Assembly: GCA_036346355.1 (NCBI GenBank)
Contig: CM070570.1
Location: 44,965,592 to 45,029,591, forward strand
Direction of reading: 5' to 3'
From: Rhipidocladum racemiflorum
Lineage: Eukaryota > Streptophyta > Magnoliopsida > Poales > Poaceae
DNA length: 64,000 bases
A program made the translations under genes and the position numbers. Of the stretch, positions 53,701 through 64,000 are shown in pieces. Below the pieces are notes generated by a model, which saw nothing but the letters and a program-made list of their open reading frames with translations, was not told the DNA's origin and did no database searches. How positions within the stretch are numbered: the first letter of the stretch is position 1; every line of letters starts with the position of its first letter.

Positions 53701-53922
53701 ATACTTGAGCTTACTTACCAAAGCTACATCCTTGAGAATGAAGTTTTCATTGACTCGCACAATTCCTTTTCCAAGAATCCGTCCCTTTGAATCGTCGCCA
53801 AAAGTGATGACCTCATCACCCGAACTTTGTGTGAGGAAGGAGAACCATTTTGAATCTCCAGTCATATGACGTGAACATCCAGAATCTATGAACCATATGT
53901 TCTCCTTCCTCTCTCGCACAAT
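50768..53922 (-). pseudogene. Copia A pol: protease, integrase, reverse transcriptase, RNase H (frame broken)
   Basis: Minus strand, from the N-terminal side: WFIDSGCSRHMTGD (aspartic protease, about 53890), FWHRRLGHIGFDHLQ (zinc region of integrase), the DDE integrase core with VIRSDNGGEF and NRTLVEMART, then MDVKSAFLNGF and IYVDDIIFGG (reverse transcriptase, about 51700-51990). RNase H follows with YSDADFAGC and ending DIFTKPLD and stop near 50768. Frame changes lie near 53670, 53427, 52360, 51575, 51448 and 51130. All catalytic motifs I can see are intact within their frames. Confidence 0.93.
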
Positions 53923-56026
53923 CTACACAAAAGGGAATGTCGATGTCTCAATACTGGGGTTAGATAAAAGAGATTTAGGAATCCAGTACTGAGACATACG
54001 ACCAACGAAACCAGTAGACATAACACGGGAATTTTTATCATAATGAGAAGCAGACTGTGCCTTTCTCATATTAGACATAGCATTGAACCTTTCTCTCCTT
54101 TGTTGTTTATCTAGTCTAAAGCAGAACTGAACTAAATGGCCATCTTTACCACAGTGAGTGCAAGTGTATTTAACATGATGTTTAACTTTAGAAGTAGAAG
54201 CAACATTTGCACTCATCATAGTAGAAGATAAAATTCCAGCAGATTTAAAAACAGTTTTCTCAGGCTCTTTGACAATTTCAAACTTTCCACTTTCAAGAAT
54301 TTTAACAACAGTAGGAGCATGTGATTTGTGATGAGCATAAGGATCAAAACCTAAACCTTTATGATGAGTGCTGACTTTTGATTGATCCAAAATCATATTT
54401 AGGTTTTTCTTTCCTTTAGTAAAACGCTCTAAAGACTTTTCCAAGTAATCAACTTTTCGAGAAAGCACAAGACAATTATTGCAAGGAATATCAACTTTCT
54501 CTTTCTGTTTGCGACAAGTAGAGCATGAAAGAACCTCATGAGTGAGCATATCATTAGTCATCTGAGAAACTCTAGCATTTGCATCTCTCAATTTCAATTC
54601 AAGAATTGAGCATTTAGGACAAGAGATTAAACCATGCAAATCATCAGTGGAACAACTAGCATGTTTAATATGTTTCTCATTTTGATGCAACAGGGAAGCA
54701 TGAACATTCCTTAAAGCAATAACTTCAGATTGTAGCATATCACAAGATTTGCAAGAATCATCATCAGGAATTAAAGATCTAAGCCTTGCAATTTCAGACT
54801 TGGAACTATCAATTTCTAGATCTTTTTCTTTAAGAGCTTTCTTAGATTTTTTAAGTTCTGAAGCTAATTTAACCATGGCATACTCAAGGTCATCATAAGA
54901 AGGTCTCACCTCTTCAAGGTCGGAGTCGTTGTCGCTATCCCTTCTAGCCATGAAACACATCCCGGTGAAGTCATCATCAGAATCTCCCTTTTTGTCCTTC
55001 TTCTTGTCATGTGGCTCATCATCACTCTCAAAGTCCACATCGCTAAGATCACACTCCTCTATGGCGGCTAAGACTTTTTTAGCAACTTTTTGAAAATTGG
55101 AATGCCTAGGGGTAGTGTGTCTTGAGCTGCGTTGTGTCGGTTCCCTTTCTTCCTTCTTCTTCAACTTGTGACAGTTTGCTTTAATATGCCCGGGAAGGCC
55201 ACACTCAAAACAATTGAAGGACCTCGAAGTTGTGCCTCCACGCCTCCTCATCCTCAAATTGTTGAGTGCTTTAAAAGCACGTGAGGAGATGAGCACAAGA
55301 TCTTCTTCAGGAAGCATCTCAAACTGTTCATCTGAAAAAGAAGCCAATGCAGACAAGGAACCAAAAGATGGTAATCCGCATTTAATTTGGGGTTAGCAAC
55401 AAGTGCATGTGTAGAGGATTTATTATCACTAGGTGATAAAGAATCCATCTCATAAGTTTTCAGTCTAGAATAAAGATCATCCATGGTCAAAGTATCCAAG
55501 TCAACAGTTTGATTAATTGCAGTAACAACCATGCGCCATTCAGGACTAAGAGATCTCAAAATTTTACTAGCGTTATCCTCAACTGAATTAGTAACTCCAA
55601 CACCACGCAAATTACACAAGATTTTCTCAAATCGAGAGAAAAGATCATCAATTGATTCACCTGGTCTCATAGCAAAATCGTAAAAATCTTTTGGTAAATA
55701 TTTTTGCGCACTTTCTTAATCTTAGTAGAACCTTCATGATAGTCACATAATGTCTTCCAAACAGAATAAGCAGATCGTAGATGAGAAACTCGATCAAATT
55801 CTTTTTCAGAAATTCCTTGAAAAATCAAGTTTCTAGCTTTAGCATTCAAATTAACGTCTACTTTGTTATCATTGGTGACTATATCAGGAACATCAAAAAC
55901 AGTAGAAACTTTGCGCCAAACATCATTACCTTGAGCTTCAATATAGGATTGCATGCGACTCTTCCAATAAGAAAAATTTGAATCATTAAGCATAGGAGGA
56001 CGATTAACATACTTATCTGACGCCAT
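53923..56026 (-). pseudogene. Copia A gag (frame broken)
   Basis: Starts at 56026 (MASDKYVNRPPMLNDSNFSYW, N-terminal gag domain). Next come UBN2 capsid-like sequence, CFECGLPGHIKANCHK near 55180 (CCHC knuckle), an Asp/Ser-rich acidic stretch, coiled coil, and a second knuckle CTHCGKDGHLVQFC near 54140. It ends in frame with pol at a TAG (53923-53925). Frameshifts lie near 55668 and 55355. Length, about 680 residues overall, and two knuckles fit Sirevirus-type gag. Confidence 0.92.
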
Positions 56027-56037
56027 ACTTTAACCTC

Positions 56038-56049
56038 GCTCTGATACCA
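56038..56049 (-). other. Primer-binding site of Copia A
   Basis: Minus strand TGGTATCAGAGC, two bases from the LTR end, complementary to initiator tRNA-Met. Confirms the 5' LTR is the right one. Confidence 0.95.
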
Positions 56050-56051
56050 CT

Positions 56052-57370
56052 TGTAGGATCGGATGGCGTCAATCAGAGGGGGGGTGAATGATTGATCGGG
56101 AGCTAAAACAAATTTTTAGTGATTCTTTAAACCCCTAAACAAAATATAAAATATTGCTTCGGTTTAACGCAAAAACAGATTAACATATGTTCATTAAATC
56201 GTAAATTCCCGGAGATCCAACCGTCCAATTGATGTGAAATTTTTACTGTAGAAACTAGATTCAATTTAGAAACTAACCCAACAAGAATCAACTCAATCGG
56301 ATCTACAGATCAAAAGTTATAAGCTTTGCAAGTTGATTGTTTCAATAAAACCGAAAATTGATTAAACCCTAATTTTGAGATTAAACAAAATCTATGAGGA
56401 ATTAACCAACCAAACTTTTTAGATCAAAAAACTTGATGCTCTAGGAAGGTTTGCAATAGATCAAATTAAAATTATCATGATGAAAAACGAATCAATCTAT
56501 CAAACAAAAGAGCAACAGTAAATCAACTTGTTCTGTACTGGAAAACACACGTAACTTTCCTGTTGCTACAGTACTCACGCGGGTTACTGTAGCAACGGAA
56601 GTAGTCTCTCTGGAGATCGACTCTGTCGCTTGCCTTTTGGTGGATTGCTTCTGTTGCCGTCGTTTCTTCTCTTCTTTTCAACCGAACAGCGCAGCCTCCG
56701 CTTCTTATTTTCCTCCGTCTACCTCGCTTGGTGCGCTGTTTTTTTTTCGTTCATCTGACAATCCCAGGAGTCCTCTGCTCCCCTTTTTAAGCAACTCCCA
56801 CGCGTCCGAGTCCGTGAGGGACTCGTTGACCGGCTGCCCTTGGTTTCTGTACTAGCTTCGGACAGTGGCTTAGCTCTAGTCCAGGCCGACTTCCGTATAG
56901 TACAACTGCTAACGTTTCAACTCTAATTAAATACCTACATGCATATATATCTGACCCAAAAACACATGGCCTAATATATGCATATAGCCCAAAATTTTCG
57001 CATGCACGCGTACGGCCCACCTGCCACTACCGCGTGACTCACTCTCCCTCACGTGCACTGTTCTCTAGTCCGAACGCCCCGCATGACATTCTTGATCATA
57101 TGAACCTCGATTCATCCTAGAACCTAGTTCCGATCCCCATCATCGACCACGTTCAACCTCAAGCAACACCTGCACATGAACAAACACAAAACCATGTACG
57201 AGCACAAGTCCACGACTTGACTCAAGATCAATCCGTGCAACCACTCACACGAGCGCATTTCATCAAGCAAAAACCATTATCATGCTATCACAAACATATC
57301 AAATAATTGACTGAACCAGCACATTTTGGAAATTCAATTCTAAACCAATTTTTCATCACATGATTTCACA
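56052..57370 (-). repeat. 5' LTR of Copia element A
   Basis: 1319 bp. Differences to the partner include 56061 G for A, 56282 C for A, C/T changes near 56337 and 56736, and a G/A near 57208. Confidence 0.96.
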
Positions 57371-57550
57371 GTACTAGGATGGGTGACCTCTTGGGAAGTG
57401 CTCGTGTTGCGTTAAAATCGGTGATAGAACTCATTAATTAAGCGTGCTTGGGCGAGAGTAGTACTAGGATGGGTGACCTCTTGGGAAGTGTTCGTGTTGC
57501 GTTAAAATCGGTGATAGAACTCATTAATTAAGCGTGCTTGGGCGAGAGTA
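57371..57550 (+). repeat. Two 90-bp permuted 5S-derived tandem units
   Basis: Each unit is the 3' part of 5S (GTACTAGGATGGGTGACC...GTGTTGC), a short AT-rich link (GTTAAAATCGGTGAT), then the middle part of 5S (AGAACTCATTAATTAAGCG...GAGAGTA). Units start at 57371 and 57461 and differ at one base by eye. Confidence 0.9.
57376..57410 (+). pseudogene. 5S rRNA pseudogene, 3' part
   Basis: AGGATGGGTGACCTCTTGGG through CTCGTGTTGC completes the 5S gene begun at 48323 (79 + about 36 bases, near the full 120). It lacks the terminal ATCCC and T-run terminator, so it is not a functional gene. Confidence 0.85.
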
Positions 57551-57640
57551 ATACCAACTAGGAAATTTGGAAATATAAGGATGTACCATATGTTTATTAG
57601 TGCTAAACCAATGTTGAACCAATGTGGGTTTTATGCATAT

Positions 57641-57712
57641 CACAGACAGTTCTTGGCTAGAATCGTTTGCGATAACAGATTATCTAACTATGGGTGAGCC
57701 TACAGTCAGTAT
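57641..57712. other. CACTA array relic abutting Gypsy leader
   Basis: TATCACAGACAGTTCTTGG...AATCGTTTGCGATA is one degraded pair of the ACAGACGGTT word. Its context to the right changes to Gypsy leader near 57690. Confidence 0.55.
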
Positions 57713-57725
57713 GGCTCTGATACCA
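57713..57725 (-). other. Primer-binding site of a Gypsy element
   Basis: Minus strand TGGTATCAGAGCC just inside the LTR at 57730. No internal coding region remains to its left. Confidence 0.75.
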
Positions 57726-59889
57726 CCTCTGTCGGGACCCGAATTTGCAAATCCGGACCCTCTGTGTATTCAGCACTAGTCCAGGATCACGCTAGTGCAC
57801 ACAGTCTCAACATCGGTACATATCACAATCATACTCAATGAATAATAAAGTACTTTATAGAAAGGAATATAACGGGTTGCTCAACCTTATGGTCGAGTTA
57901 CAAAAGTACGCCTCGCAGGGCTAAAGTCTTATTCAAATAGAGTCTGCAGCAGAATATAAAGAAATTTCGTGGCGCCAACCAATATGCCACAGGCAACTTA
58001 CTGGGCTCTCCCCCTAGCTTGTCGGCTCTTCCTGGAGCTCCTTCTCCAGTGCTGGCGTTGACTCCTCTTCAACTGGTGTTGTATTGAGGCAACGATGAGT
58101 ACTTGGTACTCAGCAAGTCATGCACAGAATGCAACTAATATTCTATATGCATGGCCTAATACAAAGTATAGGTTAACAGGTTCATTTGCGGTAGAGCAGC
58201 AATTAGCAAGTAACATAAGTAGATTCGAAAGCAGTAGAAGCAATGTAGTATTAATAACTTTTCCAGGAATTAAGTAAACACTTTCCCTTTTCCTAATCCA
58301 CATTTTCATCAACGTCATCATTAAACCCAACCAAACTTTTCAAGTCCAAGTTGTTTTCATGAAAATCTAACCCTTGACTGTAATCCCCGAGCAATGTCCA
58401 ATGCCGCGGACACGGCTATTCGAATAGATTTTACACTCTGCAGAGGTTATGCACTTTACCCACAAGATACAGCCAAACACCACAAAGGCGAGTGTCCGTA
58501 ACAAAGTCTTTCGGAAACTTCTAACAGCACAAGTGGGCCTCCCCGGTTATTGCACACTAGCCCTTCCCTTAGCAAAGGCGAAGTCTAGGCCAATCAACCG
58601 TTAGATGGATACCTGGCCGCAGCCCGGTACGCTCCCCCGTACAACTACACAAAAGGGTATAGTTGACACCCCGAGGTCCCACAGGTACGTTATTAGCAAC
58701 TTAATCAACTAGGTCCGTCCCATTACAGACATGTGGTTGCACGTTTGACTCAGTTCAAAGGCTTGCAAGGTTAAGTCCTTAGGTTGACCAGGGCAAGACT
58801 ACCCGAAGAACCAAATTAACTTCCCCGGTGCCATTCATGGCCCACCATATCATTCTTGCCACATGCCTCGGTCTAAATCTATTTATCAAATCCCAGTTGT
58901 TTACCATGCACCACGTGCCATCGATAACAACATCAATAACACATGACACTTCTCAAAAACAGGTTTAATATCTCATTAAGTCAACATTAACATTTGATTG
59001 TCCAAAATCATGTCATGTGCACGTAGCAGGTCTAAGCAATATACTACAACGGTCTAAATACCCAATGTTGGAAATTTAATAAGGTCCAACTAAATAATCC
59101 ACAACTAGGGTGACAAGGGTTCATGGCATACAATTATATACATCAAGGTGTTATACAGCAACTAGGTATTTAACTAATCCCAGATTTAATCAACATAAGT
59201 TCTAATTAAATTAGCATGCAATACTTTGAAACAACATAATTTCAAAAGAATGGGCTCAACATGGTCAAAGCACGACTTGCCTTCAAAGAGTACTTGATCT
59301 TGGTCTTGAGTTGGTTCTTGGGTCAACACTTTGCCTTCGAAGCCTTCGGGTACTTCAACGTCTACTCGTAACGCATGCAAATAGCAATAAATAAATAAAA
59401 CAGTACATGCACAATGCTCAAAACCTCAAACAAAGTCCATAAACAGAAAGGGCATAATTTTACGAATTTTTAGAAATTGGAATCGCCCAAAACGGCGTTA
59501 AAATGCAAAAGTTATAATCGTTTAAAGTTTAAAGAATCTCCTAATTAAATAAAATCAGAGAAAATTTCATATTAAAAAATTAATTAAAATTCATATTTAA
59601 GTAGATCTCAATTTTATAAAAATTTAGAAACTGGAATCGTTCAAATCGTAGTTAAAACGCAAAAGTTATAAGCGTTTGAAGTTTGAAAATTCAAATAAAT
59701 CAATAAACCGAATTAATTAATTTATTTTTCTTTTGAAAAATTAATTTATTGCATCAGCAGGACACGTGGACCAATCGGGAGCCGCCACGTCGCCTCAGGT
59801 CCATGGACCCGGCGCACGGCACAGCTCGGTCCACCGTGGACCCGGCCCACAGGAACATGTCTCACTAACATGTGGGACCCCTCGGATGA

Positions 59890-60030
59890 CATCAGCGGTG
59901 ACGTCACCACGCTCGGCTGATAGCACTGACACACGGGGCCCACCGTGACATCAGCGGTGACGTCATGGTGCGGTTGGCTGTCTCGCTGACACGCGGGCCC
60001 CACACTGACGTCACACGTGACGTCAGCGAC
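59890..60030. promoter_or_regulatory. Cluster of GTGACGTCA bZIP-type sites in the Gypsy LTR
   Basis: GTGACGTCAC near 59898, GTGACGTCAT near 59957, CTGACGTCAC near 60006, GTGACGTCAG near 60017, two of them inside a repeated ATCAGCGGTGACGTCA phrase. TGACGTCA is the as-1/CRE core bound by plant TGA-type bZIP factors. Function here is inferred. Confidence 0.65.
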
Positions 60031-60064
60031 GACCGCGGCTGACCGCGTTGACCGCGCCGGTCCA

Positions 60065-60965
60065 ACTCCCGGACACGTGGCTAGATCTTGGCCATTGATT
60101 TGAAAATCAACGGCCTAGATCGGATCTGGGTTGCGCACGTTTGGGGTAACGTGGCGCGATCTGAGCCGTGCAATTCGAATCGGACGGCTACGAGTGGATC
60201 GGGTTTCACCGCGTCATGGGGGCGACGCGGCAGGTCCCGGGTGGCGACGCGTGGCACGATCTACGCCGTTCGATCTCGATCGAATGGTCGATGTTGCATC
60301 TAATGCTACAACGCGGTTAATGCTAACCGTACGATCTAGATCTAACGGCTAAGATTGGATCTAAGCACGGTGCGGTTACGGCTACGTGGCACAATCTAGG
60401 GCGTTGGATCTAGATCTAACGGCTGAGAATAGATCTAAAGGATTACACGTGAGGCTTACCCGCGGTGACATGGACGAATCCTGGCCGTGCGATGAAGATC
60501 CAACGGCGGAGAAGCTTCACGGTCCGACGATGGCGTGCGGCGGAGCTCGGTGGCCGGGGACGAGGACGACGACATGGGGAACAGCGTTGCGGGCGTGCCC
60601 CGGTGAAGTGGATGATGCTCCCAAGTGCGTCTCATCGCGGCGGTTCCGGATCTGGGCTCGGTGACGGCGGAGGACGGCGGCGGAAACAACGGAAAACCGC
60701 GGCGGATGACAAATCCAACAACGGCGAGCTCCCGCTGGCTGACGGCGGCGGCTTGACCACGGCGGGTTAGGGCTACGGGTGCGCAAGGAAGAGAGCCTCA
60801 CGATGGCGGTGACGGCGCATTAAATAGGGGCCTCGACTTCCGTGAAACTCACGCGAAACGAGGCCCACTCGGCGGCGGCGGCGGAATCCGACGAGGGCAC
60901 AAAGAGGGTGACGTGGCGCAATCTCGGCCGTTGGATCGAGATCCAACGGTCGAGCGGTTAGGGCT
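60065..60965. repeat. Seven dispersed ACGTGGC + inverted GGCCGTTGGATC units in the Gypsy LTR
   Basis: Units near 60071, 60150, 60250, 60318, 60384, 60478 and 60910 mostly read ACGTGGC, RATCT, then an imperfect palindrome GCCGTTGGATCTAGATC-type followed by CCAACGG. Arms are conserved while spacers vary. Confidence 0.7.
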
Positions 60966-61328
60966 GAGTCGGGTTCGAGTCGGACTCGGACTCGAGTCTG
61001 CCTCGGGCTCGGTCAGAGGAACAGTACAAACCCACTCGTCATTTCCAGCGATTAAATAATTAAATTAATTCTCAGAAATTCATTTAATTCAAGAAAAATA
61101 GCAAAACAATCAAAAAAATTCCAAAAAAATTCTGAAAAATACTTTGGAACATTTTGGACTTAAATAAAATATTTGCAACAAAATTTTATTTGTAAATTTA
61201 AATTCTTTAATTATTTCAAAAGGGAATAAATTCAAATTAAATCCAAATAAATTCCAGAAAATTTCAAAAATTCACCAAAGTGCAAAATTTCATTTAAATT
61301 CATGAAAAACAAATTTTGGGGTGTTACA

Positions 61329-62968
61329 GTTGATCCTATGGATGTATGTTTTGATCATACGGTCCAAAGTTTGGATGTTTTTTAGGACAAAAACATCCGG
61401 ATGATGCCTATACACTCCCTTGATTAATACGATATATAGGCATGGATCTTTTTATTTTTATTTTTATTTTTATTTTGAGACTAGGCATGGATCTTTTTTA
61501 TAGGCTGCAACTGCATGTATTGATTATACTCTAAGCGATTACGTTTTCAGGGGAAAAGGTATGCGAACCTTTTACACTGAATCCAATTTATGGGGTATTC
61601 TGATTTGCCACTATCGTCTTTCTACCGCGTGAATCCGGATTGAGACTGAGGAAAGAAGGTAAATGAAGTTTCAAATCATTGACCCTGACCTATTGTCAAG
61701 TCCTACTTTGCCGAAAAGAGGTACTTATACATGTATGGCGGAACAGGCCAATTACCTTGCATAGTCCTCCCATCAGTAAAAAGTTCTTATACTTTGCTCC
61801 ATGTAGGGTAAGATTGTAAGACCTAGGAGGCCAAATAGAGAGAGATGAAAAGTCACTTCTAAATTCTTCTGACTAAAACCAAAATTATATGCGAAAGCGT
61901 AAATAAAATGGTTTTGCAAAATTAATGCTTAAAATGTCTAGTCTGAACTATGCGCGTCAACGACCTAAGTCTGTCAAGGCTTGCAATCTTAGAGTGACAA
62001 GCAAGCAATTTAATTATAGGAATATTAATTACACAAAACAAATCACAAAAGAGCAAACCACAACGATGACACATGACTTTTTACCGTGACATTTGAAGAC
62101 TTGCCGGTCTCCCTACGTTGAGGGTAAGCCCAAATAAATTGGAACGTCCACAGGAATTAAGCCAAACACATCGAATCCACTAATGGTAGCTCTTGTTCCT
62201 CCTTCAAGTAGGTGAACTCTAACCTTCAAAACAATACCAAGCCTTCTCATAAGCTTCCTGAGAAGATCACTGGACTGTAATGCCTCAACGCCGTCTAGTT
62301 ATCGGCAAACGCCAAGAGTAATAAACCAAGCCTTAACACATGCACAAGTGGATACTCAATCAACCTCTATATGCAACATGTACACCTATAGCTCTTCTCA
62401 CCTTGCTCACAAGATACAACACATGAACAATTGAGTAGAAAAGTTCGCACTAGCTCAAGAGAGTGAAATGGGAAACATCAACCTTGCCCTCAACTAGTCA
62501 CAAGGGGTATGTATAGTCCGCACACTAAAAACTAGGTGTTGGAGCCAAAATCAACAAAAATTTGTTAGATGTACGCGCAATTTTGTGATCATTTTAATTC
62601 TTATAATAGATATCATTGTAATCGCAACATAGATACTAGGCATATTATAAACTACAGATTGTAGCATGATCATGAAAACAAATATACCTATCTCATATAT
62701 ATATGTGCTAACTGAAAGATATCAAGAACAAGAATACTCCTAACACATGTAATCAACATTGCTACTGTAAAGTATTCTTGTAAGAATTTGATCGAAAGAG
62801 ATTTAGATGCAACTTATAGAGAGACGCTCCAGCGAAGTTTGATGGAGAGTTAAATGGTGTCATGGAAGAAGACGTAGAGGAAGTAGTGAGCAGTCACGCA
62901 AAGCGCTTCCTAAAAACCCGATTCACCCCTTCCTATGCAGGATCAAGAGAGGGAATGGTTTTGGAGAC
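61329..62968. other. Degraded repeats, no gene recognised
   Basis: Holds an ATTTT microsatellite (61449-61486) and sequence resembling decayed LTR or leader material (for example the AGTGAGCAGTCACGCAAAGCG area near 62890). No coding family can be supported. Confidence 0.45.
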
Positions 62969-64000
62969 CACTACTACAGAAAGGCTTATATTAGACGCAT
63001 CATCATTGACAGTTTTGAAAAACCGTCTGTGATGAGGAATATCATTGACGGTTCTATAGTGAAACCGTTAGTGAGATTATCACAAACGGTACTCTTCATA
63101 AACCATCAGTGATATACAACAATATCACAGACGGTTTTAGTATAAAACCGTCAGTGATGACTCCTGTATCTATCACAGACGGTTTTCAACTAAAACCGTC
63201 TGTGATATCGGATTATCATAGACAGTTCTAGCTACAAACCGTATGTGATACGAATGAGACCTATATAACCATACCGATGTTCCTCACGTAGACCTTAGCA
63301 CTTAGCATGCTTCACTTCCCCCAAACCCTAGCCCCCCTGTCGTCCTCATCCTCGGTGACCTCCCTCTTGGCGATCTCCTTGGCAACCTCCTCTCTGTGAC
63401 CTCCTACCCGACCTCCTCCCCCTCGGTGACCTCCTACCCGACCTCCTCCCCCTCGGTGATCGTTGATGGAGATGCTACTGTCAACGAGATGGAGAACTAA
63501 AGTGCCAACATTAATGGAGACAACCACCATGCTGCCAATAACAACACCTGCGATGGATGAAACTAGTTGTTCCCCACATGAATTTCTATGATATCTTGCA
63601 GTTATTTTGACTAAAAAACTTCAGTGTTATGAAAATGAAGCCTGGTGTATGTGGTGCTTGACTTTTGATGACTTTTAGTTGGATGGACAGTGTCTTCAAG
63701 TGAATGAAGCCTTCTGTGATGTCCTGCACTTTTGATGAATTTCTATATGTGGTAGTGAACATGAATGATGTATATATAGTGCCCATCGATGTTATTGTCT
63801 AGGGACTGGTGTATGGAAGCTGAACTTTTTATATGTTTGTTGATTGTTGCATGGATGTGTGTTGTTCAATTGATGATATGATGCATGGATGTATATGATT
63901 TACATATTAACGCTGAATCTGCCAAGTTGATTGCTATAAAAGTAATTTTTGCTTCAAAAAGTTGTGCTCTTTTTATTTTGCTGACGAGTAAAAACCATCA
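62969..64000 (+). mobile_element. CACTA-5: left end with array, TATA box and leader, continues past window
   Basis: Starts CACTACTACAGAAAGG, preceded by GAC. The ATCACAGACGGTT array spans 62985-63240. CCTATATAACC at 63261-63271 is followed by a CT/CC-rich leader with a duplicated CTCCTACCCGACCTCCTCCC phrase (63401-63455). Downstream sequence to 64000 has no recognised coding domain. The terminus is the same as CACTA-4, so both belong to one family. Confidence 0.75.

Larger units (their letters stand above)
48402..57370 (-). mobile_element. Copia element A, complete, 8969 bp (Sirevirus-like)
   Basis: Two 1319-bp LTRs (48402-49720, 56052-57370) with TGTAGG...TTTCACA ends are flanked by GTACT duplications. 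By eye the LTRs differ by about five substitutions and two 1-bp indels. Primer-binding site and gag are at the right, polypurine tracts at the left, so it reads on the minus strand. Gag-pol order is protease, integrase, reverse transcriptase, RNase H. The frame is interrupted many times, so the copy is nonautonomous as assembled. Confidence 0.96.
57730..61328 (-). mobile_element. Gypsy 5' LTR, 3.6 kb
   Basis: Plus-strand borders TGTCGGGACCCGAATTTG and TTTTGGGGTGTTACA give a TG...CA LTR of 3599 bp, with a primer-binding site beside its left border. It contains a cis-element-rich block 59750-60970 (bZIP sites and inverted GGCCGTTGGATC words) and AT-rich ends. Frames inside (for example 59746-60003, 60088-60801) are noise from GC-rich regulatory sequence. 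The internal region is deleted. Confidence 0.78.

Noticed and set aside
59746..60801. Set of frames in the 3.6-kb Gypsy LTR
   Set aside because: Driven by reiterated regulatory words; no domain seen.

Overview
The window is a transposon-dense piece of a plant nuclear genome, almost certainly a grass (Poaceae). The evidence is nested CACTA elements with a TNP2 transposase and a second gene carrying a Ulp1/C48 peptidase, Sirevirus-like Copia elements, Gypsy LTRs, Stowaway and Tourist-like MITEs, hAT miniatures, Helitron 3' ends, a MULE, and one host gene with very high GC in its coding exons. The species cannot be settled from this sequence. Nothing bacterial or viral-episomal is seen.

Layout. 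(1) 1-15479: a Copia gag fragment and LTR remnant (minus strand) split by a 13.66-kb CACTA element (CACTA-1, 317-13980, target duplication CAT). CACTA-1 has inverted-motif arrays at both ends, a decayed TNP2-type transposase gene (9600-12810, minus), a decayed second gene with a Transposase_24-like region and C48 peptidase (3042-6175, minus), an internal third array with its own TATA box (about 8.5 kb), an AT-rich 164-bp satellite, and a cluster of captured host exons (Tudor-like, OTU protease, MAP65, chloroplast chaperonin-60 beta) at 975-2423. (2) 15480-22321: another CACTA end, three Stowaway MITEs, a Helitron end, and a relative of CACTA-1 (CACTA-3) that shares its 3' flank but uses a different subterminal word. 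(3) 22322-33330: a truncated plus-strand Sirevirus-like Copia fused to a truncated minus-strand Gypsy whose LTR sits in a MULE transposase gene; the MULE 5' flank is a repeat field. (4) 33676-36461: hAT element, Tourist-like MITE, tandem duplication, TC microsatellite. (5) 36769-46236: the only recognisable host gene, a CHUP1/AR791-like actin-binding protein gene. Its third intron (6.85 kb) holds a 2.39-kb solo LTR and other repeats, and its last exon is broken by a 611-bp hAT insertion. (6) 46347-64000: a second hAT miniature, a LINE fragment, CACTA ends, a 5S rRNA pseudogene split by a young 8.97-kb Copia element (48402-57370), a 3.6-kb Gypsy LTR, and the start of a further CACTA element running off the window.

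How the parts relate. Most sequence arose by nested insertion: CACTA-1 into Copia, Copia into 5S-derived DNA, Gypsy into MULE, hAT and solo LTR into the host gene. Every transposon protein gene examined carries frameshifts or stops, so none looks autonomous as assembled. The CACTA units share a layout in which the subterminal motif array lies directly upstream of a CCTATATA box, which suggests the array doubles as transposase-binding DNA and promoter-proximal control DNA. The most unusual items are the four-gene exon cluster inside CACTA-1, the internal array with promoter, the hAT disruption of the CHUP1-like gene, and the Copia insertion into a 5S gene copy.
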